Of a stretch of 64,000 bases of DNA, positions 22,343 to 34,607 are shown piece after piece. The position numbers were made by a program, and so were the translations under genes. The stretch's first letter is position 1. Every line of letters begins with the position of its first letter. Source of the stretch: Rhytidiadelphus loreus. Taxonomy: Eukaryota; Streptophyta; Bryopsida; Hypnales; Hylocomiaceae. The stretch is from the NCBI GenBank assembly GCA_947034895.1, contig OX344764.1:5704001-5768000 (forward strand), in the 5' to 3' direction. The notes under the pieces are model-generated. The model did no database searches. It saw nothing but the letters and a program-made list of their open reading frames with translations, and was not told where the DNA came from.

Positions 22343-23102
22343 GGGTAGTTGCAAGAAACACTTCACGTTTTTTGTTCAAAACTGCATTTTTTGGCCATAG
22401 GACTGGCAGTACTATGCAATACTACTAATACTATGTTTTAAAAGCGCCTTGACAAATCTGCATCGTTGATTGAAGGCACCTGCAGATTTACACCGTTGAT
22501 TTAGTACTATGTTGTACTATGCAGTACTACGGACTACTACGAAGTACTGCAGAAGATACTAGGAGCAAAAAATAGCAGAAAAGGGGCCTGTAGAGATTTT
22601 CGTTTTTAGTAATTCAAAAAAAATTCAAAAAAATTCCATAAAAAACAGTCGTTTTTCTAGAGAAGACTGTGCTCGCATTGCACCAAAAAATTCATGAAGG
22701 AAATTTTTTCCCTCTTCATAGCTTTTGCGCAAAGGAAGGTCACTTTGACCCCATGTGTGCAACCGACATGATGCTATTTTCATAAAAACTCATCGTCAGC
22801 CCTTTTAGTGTTAGTAGACCTCCAACATGTCCAATTTGTGGCTTCAAATTTGCATTTTTGGGTCAAGAATAGGACTAAAAAAACCCAAAATGGCCAAGGT
22901 AGACACCCAATCGGGGGCATGTTAAAAATAGTAAACTAATTTTTTTTAAATTTAAAAAATTACACAAGGTCTGTAACTTTAGCATCTACCTTAATTTCAA
23001 ATTTCATGCCAAATGGACAAACAATGCAAAAATTATGAGCAAAAAGCCAATTTTTAAGGGCAAGGGGACAAGAAATAGGACAAGTGTTTCTTGCAATCAC
23101 CC
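22343..23102. mobile_element. 0.76-kb TIR element, family T, copy 1
   Basis: The ends GGGTAGTTGCAAGAAACAC and (reverse-complemented) GGGTGATTGCAAGAAACAC are inverted repeats. A second copy is at 53454-54177, sharing GGCCATAG, AACCCCAAAATGGCCAAGGT-like text and GGACAAGTGTTTCTTGCAAT. The interior is non-coding; 22500-22560 is rich in TACTATG/GTACT words. Target duplication is unclear (GATAT on both sides is possible). Confidence 0.8.
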
Positions 23103-23527
23103 ATAGATATCACCAAGTATCACCCAAGTATCACATGAGTATTGAAGAAACAACTGGAGCCCTACCCTACGCAAAGGTCAGATTTGACATAAATTAAGTC
23201 ATTTTTGTAAAAAGTGCCACATGTCATCTTGCAAATGCTCTGGGGTGATGTGGACCCATGAGAATCTGACGCGGAAATTCAATTTTGGCAGTCAGGTGCT
23301 GAATCAGACCTTCATATACGGTGCTTCTCCAAAATGAAAAAACAAAAACTGTGGAAGTTTAGGCAGGTTTACCACAAATGACTGACAGCTGTATGCATGG
23401 AACTCTACAGAAATTCATCACGTACCGGCATGTCAACACATCCCTGAATCAGATTGAGAAAGTAAATAAGTAAAAAAATAGTAGTATTAAGCAAAAAGAT
23501 GTGTCCAACCAATGAAATCGACTTCCA

Positions 23528-24604
23528 GTAACAAAATCAACATACACCAGCACAGGTGCCGGCCTAAGCCATGTGCACACCTTTAGAGGTAGGGAGACGA
23601 ATTCAAATATGGGTACAACTATGATAGACTTAGCACTTTAACGTTTCTTGGTATAATTAGGGGAGTCCACTCATTCCTGATCATCTCCATTCCCAACCTA
23701 TAGACAGTTCTATTTCTGTGAAGTCATTGTGGAGCATTATGATTGGGCTACAAGGCTGTCAATATTGCAATTAGCCCTTGGTTGATTTGTCATTCGGACT
23801 ATGGTCATAAATAGAAAGGTCTATATCACCATTGTAAGTTGAAGAGAAATCTTCCACTAAAAATTTCACAGTAATTACTATTTGTGTAATAAAATTCTGA
23901 AAAAATACGCAAACCTTCCAAATTCTGTTCCTATACATGGGAAAAATTCACCACTCCAAAAACATGTGCTCCAAATATGCTTAATTGCTTAATAAGTGGT
24001 TGGAAATGGGTCGTCTCTCCTATCCTTGGTGTCCTAAAATAATCTTCTTCAAATTCTAGAATCTTTGTTCAACTGTCAAGTAGGCCCAATAAAAAGTAAC
24101 ACAAATTAATAACTGGAACCATGCTCAGATGCTTATTTGCACTATAATTTTAGATGTAGGCACCTAACTCACTTGAGGTTCTCTCCACATTCAAGTTGTC
24201 AAATTATTATTGAACCCTATAATGCCGTTGTGGACACTAAGTGTTCGATGGATGACAAAGAATCCTTCCACATGAGACAAAAGTACAGTTGTTCATCCTC
24301 AATATTTTTTGTAAAAAAGGGGAGGTCTTGCACAGTACTTTGACCTCCAATGAGTTTTTATTTTATTTTCTTTAAGTAGTTGATTCACACAGTGACCAGT
24401 CCGTCCTTACAGAGCTAAGCTTGAGAGACCTGAGATATTATAGCCCACAGTGCCTTGATGATCGTAAATGTCTTCTATTTGACACCTGGTCCTGTCTAGG
24501 CCAAGCTCATAAAATACCTCCTCATTGTCCAACTTACTCGAACACCATTGAGTTGCGAACGAGGACAACCCATCTCCCAAAGTTGCCTGCCTCAAGTCTG
24601 GCCA
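23528..24604 (-). repeat. Dispersed 1-kb repeat X, copy 2 (inverted)
   Basis: The whole segment is the inverted counterpart of 16370-17353, extended by about 90 bases at its left end (GGTGCCGGCCTAAG). It preserves uninterrupted sites for two of the elements that split the copy at 56.5-60.3 kb: GTCAAGTAGGCCCAAT (about 24080) and GATGCTTATTTGCAC (about 24130). Confidence 0.85.
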
Positions 24605-24611
24605 GGGCGAA

Positions 24612-24948
24612 TTGACCCCCTCATTGCCCCGAATGTGGATGGATGGAGGGGATGAGGGGGTCGTTTGCTGTCCATTGAGTGAGCCTCCGACCTCCTCCCA
24701 TCGTCCCTCCAACCTGGTACCTGCGGGCCAGGGAGAACTGACCCCCTCGCTCGGCCCTGCGGGCAAACCCTGGAATTATTTATTTTCCTCACATGAATTT
24801 TTTTGCAAATTTTGAATTCATTCCTGCGATCAGAGACCCCAAATTAGCTAAGTGAGGTCAAGATTATACCCTAGAATGGCCCAAAATAGGGGGCATTTTT
24901 TTTACTTGCACCCCTGGTAAGGACGAGCGAGGGGGTCAATCCACCCCA
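24612..24948. repeat. GC-rich palindromic segment with GACCCCCTC motifs
   Basis: GACCCCCTCAT (24615) pairs with ATGAGGGGGTC (about 24652), and TGACCCCCTCGCTCG (about 24739) pairs perfectly with CGAGCGAGGGGGTCA (about 24926). It may be a small foldback element; ends are undefined. Confidence 0.55.
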
Positions 24949-24999
24949 TCCATACCTGCGCCTTCCTCCCTCCTGCTCCCTGCAACTCCCCTCCTCCCC

Positions 25000-27520
25000 T
25001 TGCAATTTTTCTTTTTCTCATGCATGAATTATTTTTTTGAATTTTTGTTAATATTCTTTGTTTTCTGCTAATAGAAACTTGAAATGCAGATATTTGAAAG
25101 CATCAAATCCATGACATGAGAATAATTGTGAGGATCCTTGAGTGTCTAATGCAAGAATTGTATTTAAGGCAAGTCGTGATTCATGAAAAAGGTAGATTGA
25201 AATAAGTTTTGGGGGAGGTTGAAGCTTCATAATTCAAAGGAGGTGGATTGTCACTTTTAAAGAGGTTGTGGAGTAGAATTTGTACACTTACAAGATTGTG
25301 AGCTTTAATGAAGTAGCTATAACCTTTTTGAAATATGATGCAATTATTTATTTTGAAGCTTGCGAGGGAGTTTGAAATTCCAAATGTTAAATCTAAAACT
25401 TTACTCTTGATGGAGCTTTCTAGCTTTAATTCATCCTTTACTCATGCCTCTATCCAAAATTCTTTTTTTGTAAAGGTGGACTCACTTCAGTTTAGGATGC
25501 AAAATATTTGACGTCAAAAGCTTGCAATGTTACAATGGGAGGAAGGCTAATAATGCAATCACATAAAAAGTATTCCATGAAGGATATACAAATAGAAATG
25601 ATTCTTGGTAGACTTGTAATAATTGTAACCCCTAAAGCTCTATGACTATCATACCTGTCTATTGGGATTAGGAAAAATAATTCTAGAAATAGGCACCATC
25701 AATACATTACTATTCTAAGTTGCATTGTACAATACATTGCCATAATTTTGGAAATGTGGACTACCCTTGGTTCGTAAAGGATTAATTATATATTATCTTA
25801 TACCATCGTACTATAACAATTAAATAATGATATTCATTAAAAATCTTGATTTAACAAAGCACAATATAATCTATTAAATCTTGATGATTATATGATAATT
25901 TCACATCTACTAGATTAAATCTATGAATTTGAAATTTGTAAAACTACATACAATCTTGCAACAATCTTTGCATGTTTTAAAGGTAAATAAATATGAAACA
26001 AAATAATGATGATTTTTTCTTTTGGCCTCCTATAAAGAAGTGTGTATATCAATCAATAGAGTACATTTCACCATTTTACACTGATTGAATCATGTTGAAT
26101 TGGAATATTTATATTATTTTAACATTGAAGGTATGCAATAAGAGATACCAAAGTTGGAATTTGATCACAAAATCATCCATCATTGAAAGTTGCAGGATAG
26201 AACAAGTAAAATAGATGTCTTCAGATTGTTGTAACTTTACAAATTTAAATGCTCATTCAATTCAAAAGTCTCCCTCGAATATTGAAGTACTTTTAAATCC
26301 ATCTTGTAACTAAAAGAGGAAGTTTGAACAAGATAGATCACGAAACTCAAAATTTGTATAGAATAATTTTCATAATGAAATTCATACTTGTGATCATTTA
26401 AAATTTAAAATTTAAAAGTACAAATGTTTAGATCCAACCTCGTATTCACTATTTCAAGGCTGAAGATGAATAACCCTTAAGTTCTCTGATGTCCAATTTG
26501 TGGATGATGAATAGATTCATTTTCTTATTTCTTTCTTGTTGCCGCTTAGGTGAAATTTATCCTAATTTGTGGAGATACCTTATCAAGTTCTTGTCCTATC
26601 TATCAATTGGATGTGGTGTTACTAGAGTACCTATTCTTCTAAAATTATAAATATGGAAGTATGTAAAATAGTTGACTAAGCCAAAATTGCATGGACTCTA
26701 GTTCAAAATTGCATTTGCAAAATGAGGTCATAGATGTAAAGGACTGAGAAATTTCAAAAAATCACCATGCTTAAGAAAACCTCTTTTTAAACCCATTCCA
26801 ACAAGTTTTACTCCAAAATGATAATATTTTGCTTGTAATCAAATTTTGAAGGAATTTTAAAGTTTCCCTCAAAAATTTCATAAAAAAATATTGGTGATAG
26901 AACTGGTGAATCAAACCGTACGGATGGAATTTGAAATTCAAAATCTACAACTTTCATTTGTATATCAATTCCAAAATCTTCTCCCAAATAGTACTTTATA
27001 GTTTATAATGATATTTCTCAAATCCTCAATTCTAGAGAAGACGTCTAGGGATTAAGCTAGTATACAAATTCAATCTTCATCTTAATTTTAAAACCTGCTT
27101 GCTTGGAAGCGATTGTTAGCTTCTTGCTATAGTGAAGTGCTTTTCATTTTTAGACACACACAAACTTAGAAATCTTGTGAAATGAGTGTTGTGTACTTGA
27201 GGTATGTCTTGAAGTTCCTGGTGAAGTTCCATTTCGAGATCATTTCTTAGACCTGAATAATTATTAGGCAAGCAGGCAAAGCTATGATTGAATTCTGATC
27301 CTTAATGCATACAAGGGTTCATGGACTCGTGGGATGCCTATGTCAAGTTTGGAATATCTGAAAAAACTTCGTGGATCGGAGGTTTAGCTGTAAGTTCATC
27401 AAGTGTAGGTCTCGTGGAATTTGTGTGCTTCGACAACCTATTCCAGAAATCTTTGAATAATTACGAGGTATACATTCCATTTGTAAGTGCTTTCCTTCCA
27501 GTATAGTAGGACTCCTTTAT
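25000..27520. other. AT-rich intergenic DNA without recognisable features
   Basis: I saw no coding frame, shared repeat or hairpin of note in this 2.5-kb stretch. Confidence 0.35.
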
Positions 27521-28431
27521 ATTCTGCCATTCAATTTCCATCATTCTTACCAAGGCTGGATCATGCATGTGGTTGTCGTCTCCACCACAAGAATAACAAG
27601 ACACTTGAATTCTAAAGCTAGAAAGTGATACAGATTTGCAGTTGAAGGGCTGTCTGAGGCTAGGTCAACACAATAGGGATCTCCACCAAGGCTGCAAATT
27701 GAATTTCAACCAAGGAGGCAATCAGTCACAAGCAATATAAACCTGAAGATCTCAATCATCAACACTCAGCCACTTAAACAAAAACGGCAGCCAAACAAAA
27801 CATTAAACATTAAACATTAACCCATTAAAAACATTCGGAGTTTGTATCAAAATGTCATTGCAAAAAACGCAGATACTTACAAAAGTAGGTTGCATGAAGA
27901 TCAACTGCAACCTTAAAACCTTCTGTATGAATGGCATATTCAAGGTCCCAGAAATGTTGTTGCCGGCAACTGGGATCGTCTCTCATGGTTAATTGTTAAA
28001 CATTCTAGCAACGAAATGCTGCAGATCATCTCTCGTGGTTGTTAAACACTCCAACAACGAAATGGTGCAGTAGAGACTCCAAATTTCAAACAAACCCTAC
28101 TTCTCCAGAGCTCCAGATCCACATTTCACAGACTTCGACAAGAGTCCAATGATGCAAATGAATATCGAACAATAAGAACGTTTCTACATTGCAGCATTCA
28201 CTTCTTCAAAACATTCAAAGAGCGTTGACATTTGGAGCAGATTCGGTGAGAGCATTTGGAGAAGGAAAAACGAGATTGAATATCGGAACCAGCGATGCCG
28301 GGAAGGGAGCTCGGAGGGATCAGGTCGGAGGGAGCGGGAGGCAGGTCGGAGATTCTTGTGTGGAAGCCAGGTGAGTTCTTACATGAGATGATGGTAGTGT
28401 CCAGTCCGATACTAATAAGGGCGGGTATATA
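27521..28431. other. Moderately GC-richer unassigned region with a ~50-bp direct repeat
   Basis: Composition is closer to gene flanks than to the AT-rich background. Two imperfect copies of GATCGTCTCTC...CAACGAAATG(C/G)TGCA lie side by side (27974-28023 and 28024-28069). A 61-codon frame at 28189-28374 ends at a GTGAGT that could be a splice donor, but I recognise no protein. It may be a promoter and first exon of an unidentified or non-coding transcript. Confidence 0.3.
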
Positions 28432-29716
28432 AGGTAAACCAGCCTATTGTGGACAGAATTTGGAGTGTGCCCTCATGCTATTACTGAAATTTTTCAAATT
28501 TTTTCCCACACAAAGATAACTGTGAGAAATAGTGAGAGCAATTGAAATTTTATTTTTCAGACAAAGTGTGAATTAGTAATGTATTTCTGAAGTGATCTTC
28601 CCAACACAGTCTATAGGCTGCCCCATAACGAACAAAAAGTGTACCCAATATGCTTATCTTAACCACCTAAAGTGGTCACAATAATTTCTAATGTAGAATG
28701 CCATGAAAAGTAACTTCTGACGATGATTTAGAGCATCCCCACGGTAAGGCACCAAAGGCAACCAACATGGGGAGTTGGCTTCCTACCGTGGGGCAAACTT
28801 GTAGTTAATACATTATCAATTAAAATTGAGTTTTAGACGAGAGGAAGAGTTCACTATATACACATGTGGTGGTAGGATGTAGAACAATCCATGTGGGATA
28901 ATGTAAATTAGAATTAGTAGGAACTCAACCGCTTATAGTTAAGTCAAATGTAGGTTTTGTTTCTTAATAGAATTTCAAACCTCATTTAGGCATAGTAGGA
29001 AAAAAAAATTCAAACCACTTTGAACTAAGAAAAGTTGTTAAATGAAGATAAATTTCATTTCCAAAAATCCATTTAAGATTTAGAATCTCCAATCAAAAGT
29101 TATAGACAAATTTGAGAGAAGGGTTGGAAGGGAATTATTTTTTACAATTTCAAACTTCCTCTCTCAAATTTGTTCATATATTTTAATTGGATGTTCTAAA
29201 TCTCAAACGGATTTTTGGAAATGAAATTTATCTTCATTTAACAACTTTTTTTAGTTCAAAGTGTTTTGAATTATACCATGCCTAAATGAGGTTTGAAATT
29301 CTATTAAAAAACAAAACCTACTTTTGACTTAACTATGAGCGGTTGAGCTCCTACTAATTCTAATTTACATTATCCCACATGGATTGTTCTACATCCTACC
29401 ACTTCATATGTATATAAAGAGTTTCTCTATTCAATTCTAATCTCAAGGTAAGATGGAGATATTTTCCAACAAATGTGAGATGGTTGGTGGATTTAATTCT
29501 CTTATTTAATTAAAAGCATCTTTTTGTGATTTAGCGCCCCTCTTTGGCGAGTTTGCCGTGGGAATACTCTTACAATTGTAATGTTGGGTGTTCCTAATGC
29601 AGTCACTAATCACTCCATGAGCGTCATATTAGATACTGATTGTGGTTTGAGAAAACCGTCATGGGGTGATAAGGTGTCCACTATGGGCGATCTGACTGTA
29701 ATGGGTTGTTTTACCT
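28432..29716. mobile_element. TA-flanked AGGTA/TACCT element carrying foldback copy C
   Basis: The left end is TA|AGGTAAACCAGCCTATTG and the right end, reverse-complemented, is TA|AGGTAAAACAACCCATTA. The same left terminus occurs on the element at 59733-60181. The interior is dominated by the giant hairpin at 28830-29440. Confidence 0.6.
28830..29440. repeat. Foldback family F, copy C, most complete
   Basis: Two arms of roughly 280 bases face each other across a short centre near 29145. The left arm runs GTGGTGGTAGGATGTAGAAC ... CTCCAATCAAAAGTTATAGA, and the right arm returns ... GTTCTACATCCTACCAC. A transcript through this element would form a stem several hundred bases long. Confidence 0.85.
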
Positions 29717-30710
29717 TACATGGCCTGGGGCTGGATGGAAGGCTGGCCCGATTTGCCTCCAATCTGGCCCACAATCCGGCCCCAAATCACCACTCCGGAC
29801 CCAGATAATGTGAAGGGGTTGAGGCCGAATTCTGGGGCCGAATTCCAATTCATCACTCTGGCCCTAGGTAATGTAAAGTGTTGAGGTCCAATTCTAAGGC
29901 CGAATTCTTGATTAATGTGCTCTTGAATTTTTGGAATGCTTAATTAAAAAAATCTACGACATGCATCTTTTTATTTTTTATACTTTAGGAAAAAATAGTT
30001 TTTTTTCTATTTATTCTATTTCAAATATAGGAAAAAAAAATAGAATTCTTTAGACTTTTCCTTTTTATTCCTACTTTACCTATTTCAAAATGGAAGAGAG
30101 ATTTTTTAATTTTTTTTAACCTTTTCCATTCTCTTCCTATTTTTTCTATTTGGAAAAAAGGAAGTTCTTTGACTTCTTTTGAACCTTTTTTTTTTTTACA
30201 CTAAAACTAGAGTTGACATTGAAAAAAGATTTGTAGCCCCATAATAGTTGTCATTTATTAAACATACAATTCAAGAAAACATGTAATTTTTTTTAATCTC
30301 TTTTTCAAATCTATATTCTTAGTTTATTTTAAAGAAAGCATAAAAAAATTTATTATGAAAACTTGAATGAATCCAATGATAAATGTAAATCAAGTTTTAC
30401 CATACATGTTATTTCTAGTAGCATAATTTTTCCTTACCATATTCTTTTTTCAAGTATTTGTCATCAAAATTGATAAAAACACACATTATCTTATAGATGT
30501 CAAATTTTTTGGCATTACTTCAACAATGACTTTCATTTACAGATTTGTGTCTATATAAAAATTTACTTATTAATCATGTAATTTATCAAAATTAGTGTCT
30601 TATAACATAGTATGTAATTTGTGTCTACACCAAATTCTTTTTTTATTAATATCTCATGCTAAAACAATTGCAAAGACATTATTGTTACAATTGCAATGGT
30701 TAATAATAAT
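29717..30710. other. Intergenic: GGCC/GGCCGAATTC-rich patch, then very AT-rich DNA
   Basis: 29717-29910 is rich in CCGGCCC, GGGGCCGAATTC and GGCCC words resembling 31495-31960. From 29910 to 30710 the sequence is extremely AT-rich with long homopolymers. No coding frame is evident. Confidence 0.4.
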
Positions 30711-31393
30711 AAAATTCATTATTAACAATAAAATTCATTATTAACAATAAAATTCATTATTAACAATAAAATTCATTATTAACAATAAAATTCATTATTA
30801 ACAATAAAATTCATTATTAACAATAAAATTCATTATTAACAATAAAATTCATTATTAACAATAAAATTCATTATTAACAATAAAATTCATTATTAACAAT
30901 AAAATTCATTATTAACAATAAAATTCATTATTAACAATAAAATTCATTATTAACAATAAAATTCATTATTAACAATAAAATTCATTATTAACAATAAAAT
31001 TCATTATTAACAATAAAATTCATTATTAACAATAAAATTCAGTATTAACAATAAAATTCAGTATTAACAATAAAATTCAGTATTAACAATAAAATTCAGT
31101 ATTAACAATAAAATTCAGTATTAACAATAAAATTCAGTATTAACAATAAAATTCAGTATTAACAATAAAATTCAGTATTAACAATAAAATTCAGTATTAA
31201 CAATAAAATTCAGTATTAACAATAAAATTCAGTATTAACAATAAAATTCAGTATTAACAATAAAATTCAGTATTAACAATAAAATTCAGTATTAACAATA
31301 AAATTCAGTATTAACAATAAAATTCAGTATTAACAATAAAATTCAGTATTAACAATAAAATTCAGTATTAACAGTAAAATTCAGTATTAACAA
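30711..31393. repeat. 19-bp minisatellite, about 36 units in two variant blocks
   Basis: The unit is TTCATTATTAACAATAAAA. From the start to about 31041 nearly every unit reads TTCATT; from 31042 to 31393 every unit reads TTCAGT. Within each block the copies are almost identical, so two variants have each been amplified as a block. The last complete unit carries one further change (ACAGTAAAA). Confidence 0.97.
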
Positions 31394-31494
31394 CTTGTAA
31401 CACAGCATCTGTATCACAACATGACTCAACCAGATGGGATTGAGCTCACAGTTAATAAAAAATGTAATAAAAAAGAAAAGAAAAGCCCTTGCAT

Positions 31495-31960
31495 GGTAGA
31501 CGGTGGAGATTTGTCCGATCCAACGGAGGAGACGAATGTGACACCAATCCGGCCCTAGATGGGAAATCGGGCCACCAAAAACCTTAGCCCGATTGCTCCC
31601 TTGGGGCCGGATGGTTTGGCGCCAAAACCATACCACCTAAGGCGACACGTAGGATGAGTGGTGGTTTCATCCGGCCCCAAGTATAAAGCCCTTGGGCCGG
31701 ATTTGGAAAAATTGAGCAATCCCATTGGTTCAAACTTGGAGAGTTCCGGCCGGCCTTCAATCCGACCCCAAGTGTATACCGGCCCTAAGCTTTTGGCCCC
31801 CTCTGCATATATTCGGAGGATCCATATATATAAAAAAATATATATATAAAATATATATAAAAAACTCCGGTCTTCAAAGAAGGCCGGCGTGAATAAAGTG
31901 TCTGTTCGTAATGACAATGGGCCGGTGTCCAATGGAGCAAGGGCCATTGATGCAGAACTA
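31495..31960. other. GGCCGGA-rich segment of unknown origin
   Basis: Words such as CCGGCCC and GGGGCCGGA recur in both orientations, giving short potential hairpins. A 130-codon minus-strand frame (31555-31947) is Pro/Gly-rich because of these words and does not look like a protein. CTCTGCATATATTCGGAGGA (about 31800) recurs at about 60909. Confidence 0.35.
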
Positions 31961-32273
31961 CTCTTCCCTTTTGAGAATAGACACTTTACGGACTAGTGAC
32001 CAGAATAAAGCAACCAGGGGTTGAAAAGGTGGATATGAAAAAAAAAAAAAAAATAGATGTTGTAGTATGATGTCTTTATTCAATGGGTAGTGGTTGATTG
32101 TTTTCAATTTTTCTTTTATATAGGATGATTGATCCGGCATATTGGATGGCAATGGTGTTGATTGTTTTGAAAGTATACTTTAGAGCGGCTTTAGGTACGT
32201 TTAGTTTATTTTCAAGGAGTTTCATTGATGGAGCATGTGTTGTTCCTCTGGCTCCAGCTGTAATGACAATAAG

Positions 32274-32738
32274 TGGGTCAACATTCCATCCGAGGGCTAT
32301 GATGCTATTGATTAGTGGTTGATATTTTTGAATTTTGTCGGCAACTGGGCTTTGTGAAAATCTATCATTGGTGAATGTGAATTCAATGAACTGTATAGTG
32401 AGATTGTTATCCGGGTTAGTTGGTGGAATACTTTGGTATGGGAGTCCTTTTACCCATAGCATGTCCGGTTTGAATCTAGCATTGCAGTGGCATCTTTGTC
32501 CTTCACAGGAGCAAGGCAATAGCCATGAGGGGACAATGTTTTCTTGTGGGTTATTGTTGAATATGCCTGCGTTCATTAGAGTGTAGTATCTTGATTTTTT
32601 GTTTGATATTATTAATTTCTGTAATTCCCATACTGCTTTGTTATGTCTTTTGACTCGGAGGGCGTGTATATGTTGTTGACTGCATTTTAGAAGTACATGG
32701 AGCCATGTGTCTATATCTTGTGATCTACATATAGAGCA
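32274..32738 (-). other. CCHC finger and restriction-like endonuclease (REL) motifs at ORF2 C-terminus
   Basis: C-x2-C-x9-H-x4-C (CSIC...HVLLKC) is followed by VKRHN, then FKPDMLW and FIEFTF, then a KIQKY segment. R/KHN, (R/K)PD and a following acidic residue are the motif set of the R2-type restriction-like endonuclease. Its presence with the N-terminal AP-endonuclease is what marks the element as Dualen-like. Confidence 0.65.
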
Positions 32739-33767
32739 TGTGATTGATGGAAATCTTTCTATGCCAAAAAATAGTTGTTTTCGAGCATTGCCCATATATT
32801 GGCCAATGCGGAATTTTAATAGGTTTGTTTTCTGTGAATCTGTTATGTGTGGGTTAGACCAAAAGTCATTAGAGAGAATATTATCTATGTCTGGATTGAG
32901 TGTCCATTTGCTAATGTTGGGGAATTTTTGTGCCAATATTACTAAGTTTTTATCATGATCGTATTTGTTGATGTATGTTTTAAGGCATCTGACTGGTCCT
33001 TTATCAGGTTGATGGGCCGGGCTTGGCCATTCATCTTTTTGGGAATAGAATGGTGTGGTGTGTGCAAATTCATATGGTTTTGAGGCAAATTTGTATACCT
33101 TTGTTGTTCCGTTTTTAGCTAGTCTGTCTGCATGTTCGTTGCCTAAAATATTACTATGGGCTTTAATTTTGGAAATTGTTGTAGGTTGCGTACGACTTTG
33201 GAGCATTGCTACCATAGATTCAAGTATAGTTTTATCCGCATGGTTACGGTGTATCGTAGGGTGTTTTAATTGTGTGTTAAGTACATATAAACAGTTTAGG
33301 CAGTCGGTAAATATGTGTGCTGGTTCGTGTGGATATTTGGTAGTGATTATTCGTAGTGTTTTGTGTATGGCCATTAGCTCAGCTCTGAAAATGGTTTGGA
33401 GACCGGGTAGTCTTTTGGAGATTTGGATTTCTTCTTTGGAGGGGTTGTAAATACCATATCCCGCTTTTTCACGTACCCAATGACCATCAGTGTGTTGTTT
33501 AGGCAATATAAATGATCCATCAGTGTAGTAATTGTATTGTGATTGGTATTTTAGTTGAGAGTTGGTTGTATATGTTGGTATAGGAGGTGTATGGATATTT
33601 ATTAAGTTGCAGTTGGATTTATATGTAAGTTTATTCCACTTAGTGTTTTTGTTCACTATTACATTTTGTGGTGTTGCTTGAGCAATTTGTATGTAGTATT
33701 GTGGTATTTGCATATTTTGGAGGATTAGTGTGAGGGAGTTTATTTGGTTAAGTGGGCCAATGTTATT

Positions 33768-34256
33768 GTTTTGTTGGTGTATACAGAAGATATGTATTGC
33801 AAGGGGTTCATTCTGTGGCCGTTTATTAAGTTCAGGCGGGATTGTGGGTTCGTCATATATAATGGTGTCTGCAGCAAAATGAGTAATAACGTGTGTGTCG
33901 TCAAAAGGTCCGGTATATGGTGAAAAGTTTTGATACCAATTGATATCTGGTATGACTAGTATGGTTATAGTATTTAGATCATGTTTGGCCGCTAATTGTG
34001 CCCAGTGTATCGCTTGTTGCGCTGTTTCCTCATTGTGAGGATGTGCGAAGCCAATACCTTTCCATTTGTATTCAAAGGCTGTTCCAAGTGATCCAAATAG
34101 TTTGTCTCTTTCAAATTGGGAGTAGAATTGTGTGATTTGTGTAGAGCAGGTAATTGGTGAGGAGAAATATGAGTGGGAAATGTTAAATGTTTTTGTAAGA
34201 GATTCTAGGATATTGTGTGGGAGTGTATGATGTGATGTTCTAAGTGGATTTTTTAT
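33768..34256 (-). other. Possible Dam-like adenine-methyltransferase-fold module, catalytic motif altered
   Basis: The module lies upstream of RNase H in the same frame. It contains TQFYSQFERDKLFGS, then WKGIGFAHPHNEETAQQAI, TITILVIPDINWY and a later HFAADTIIYDEP. The order (aligned F/S...N-like position, FYS...D, W-G-FANPP, hydrophobic strand ending VPDxxW) resembles phage- and retroelement-type Dam methyltransferases. The expected NPPF/Y at the active site reads HPHN here, so even if the fold is right, catalysis is doubtful. It could instead be an unrelated element-specific domain. Confidence 0.4.
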
Positions 34257-34607
34257 TTATTTTTATATTTGTATCTTTGATAAAGCCATATTATTTCAGT
34301 TTCGAATGATTGTGCCGGTGGTACAAAGGTATGTGTGTTATTTTTTGCAGTGTGATATTGTTGCCAAAGCCATTGTAGTCGATAGTTGGGATGGTAATGA
34401 GGTGTTGTCCAGTATCTAGGTATAGGTGTGTTCGTTCATTTTCCGTTATTATGGTGTGTGTATTTGTAAGAATGTCTTTTTCTGGATTACATTCGGAAGT
34501 GGATATAGATGTTAGTGGGATTATTGTTGGGGGTGGGATGTACCTAGTATCTCTGGGTTTTTCCTATTGGAAGTGTAATGTGATAATTTTTTGTAATGTT
34601 CGTGTTG

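Noticed and set aside
16370..24604. Repeats at 16.4 and 23.5 kb as terminal repeats of an autonomous hAT transposon
   Set aside because: A third copy at 56.5 kb stands alone, the ends lack hAT-type termini and no 8-bp duplication was seen outside them.
27321..27506. 61-codon plus-strand frame
   Set aside because: No recognisable motif, no splice context and background composition; most likely chance.
30711..31393. CRISPR-like array
   Set aside because: The units are contiguous 19-mers without spacers in a eukaryotic context; it is a minisatellite.
32039..32053. A15 run as the retrotransposon poly(A) tail
   Set aside because: The element is on the minus strand, where this run reads as T; it cannot be the 3' tail in the sense direction.
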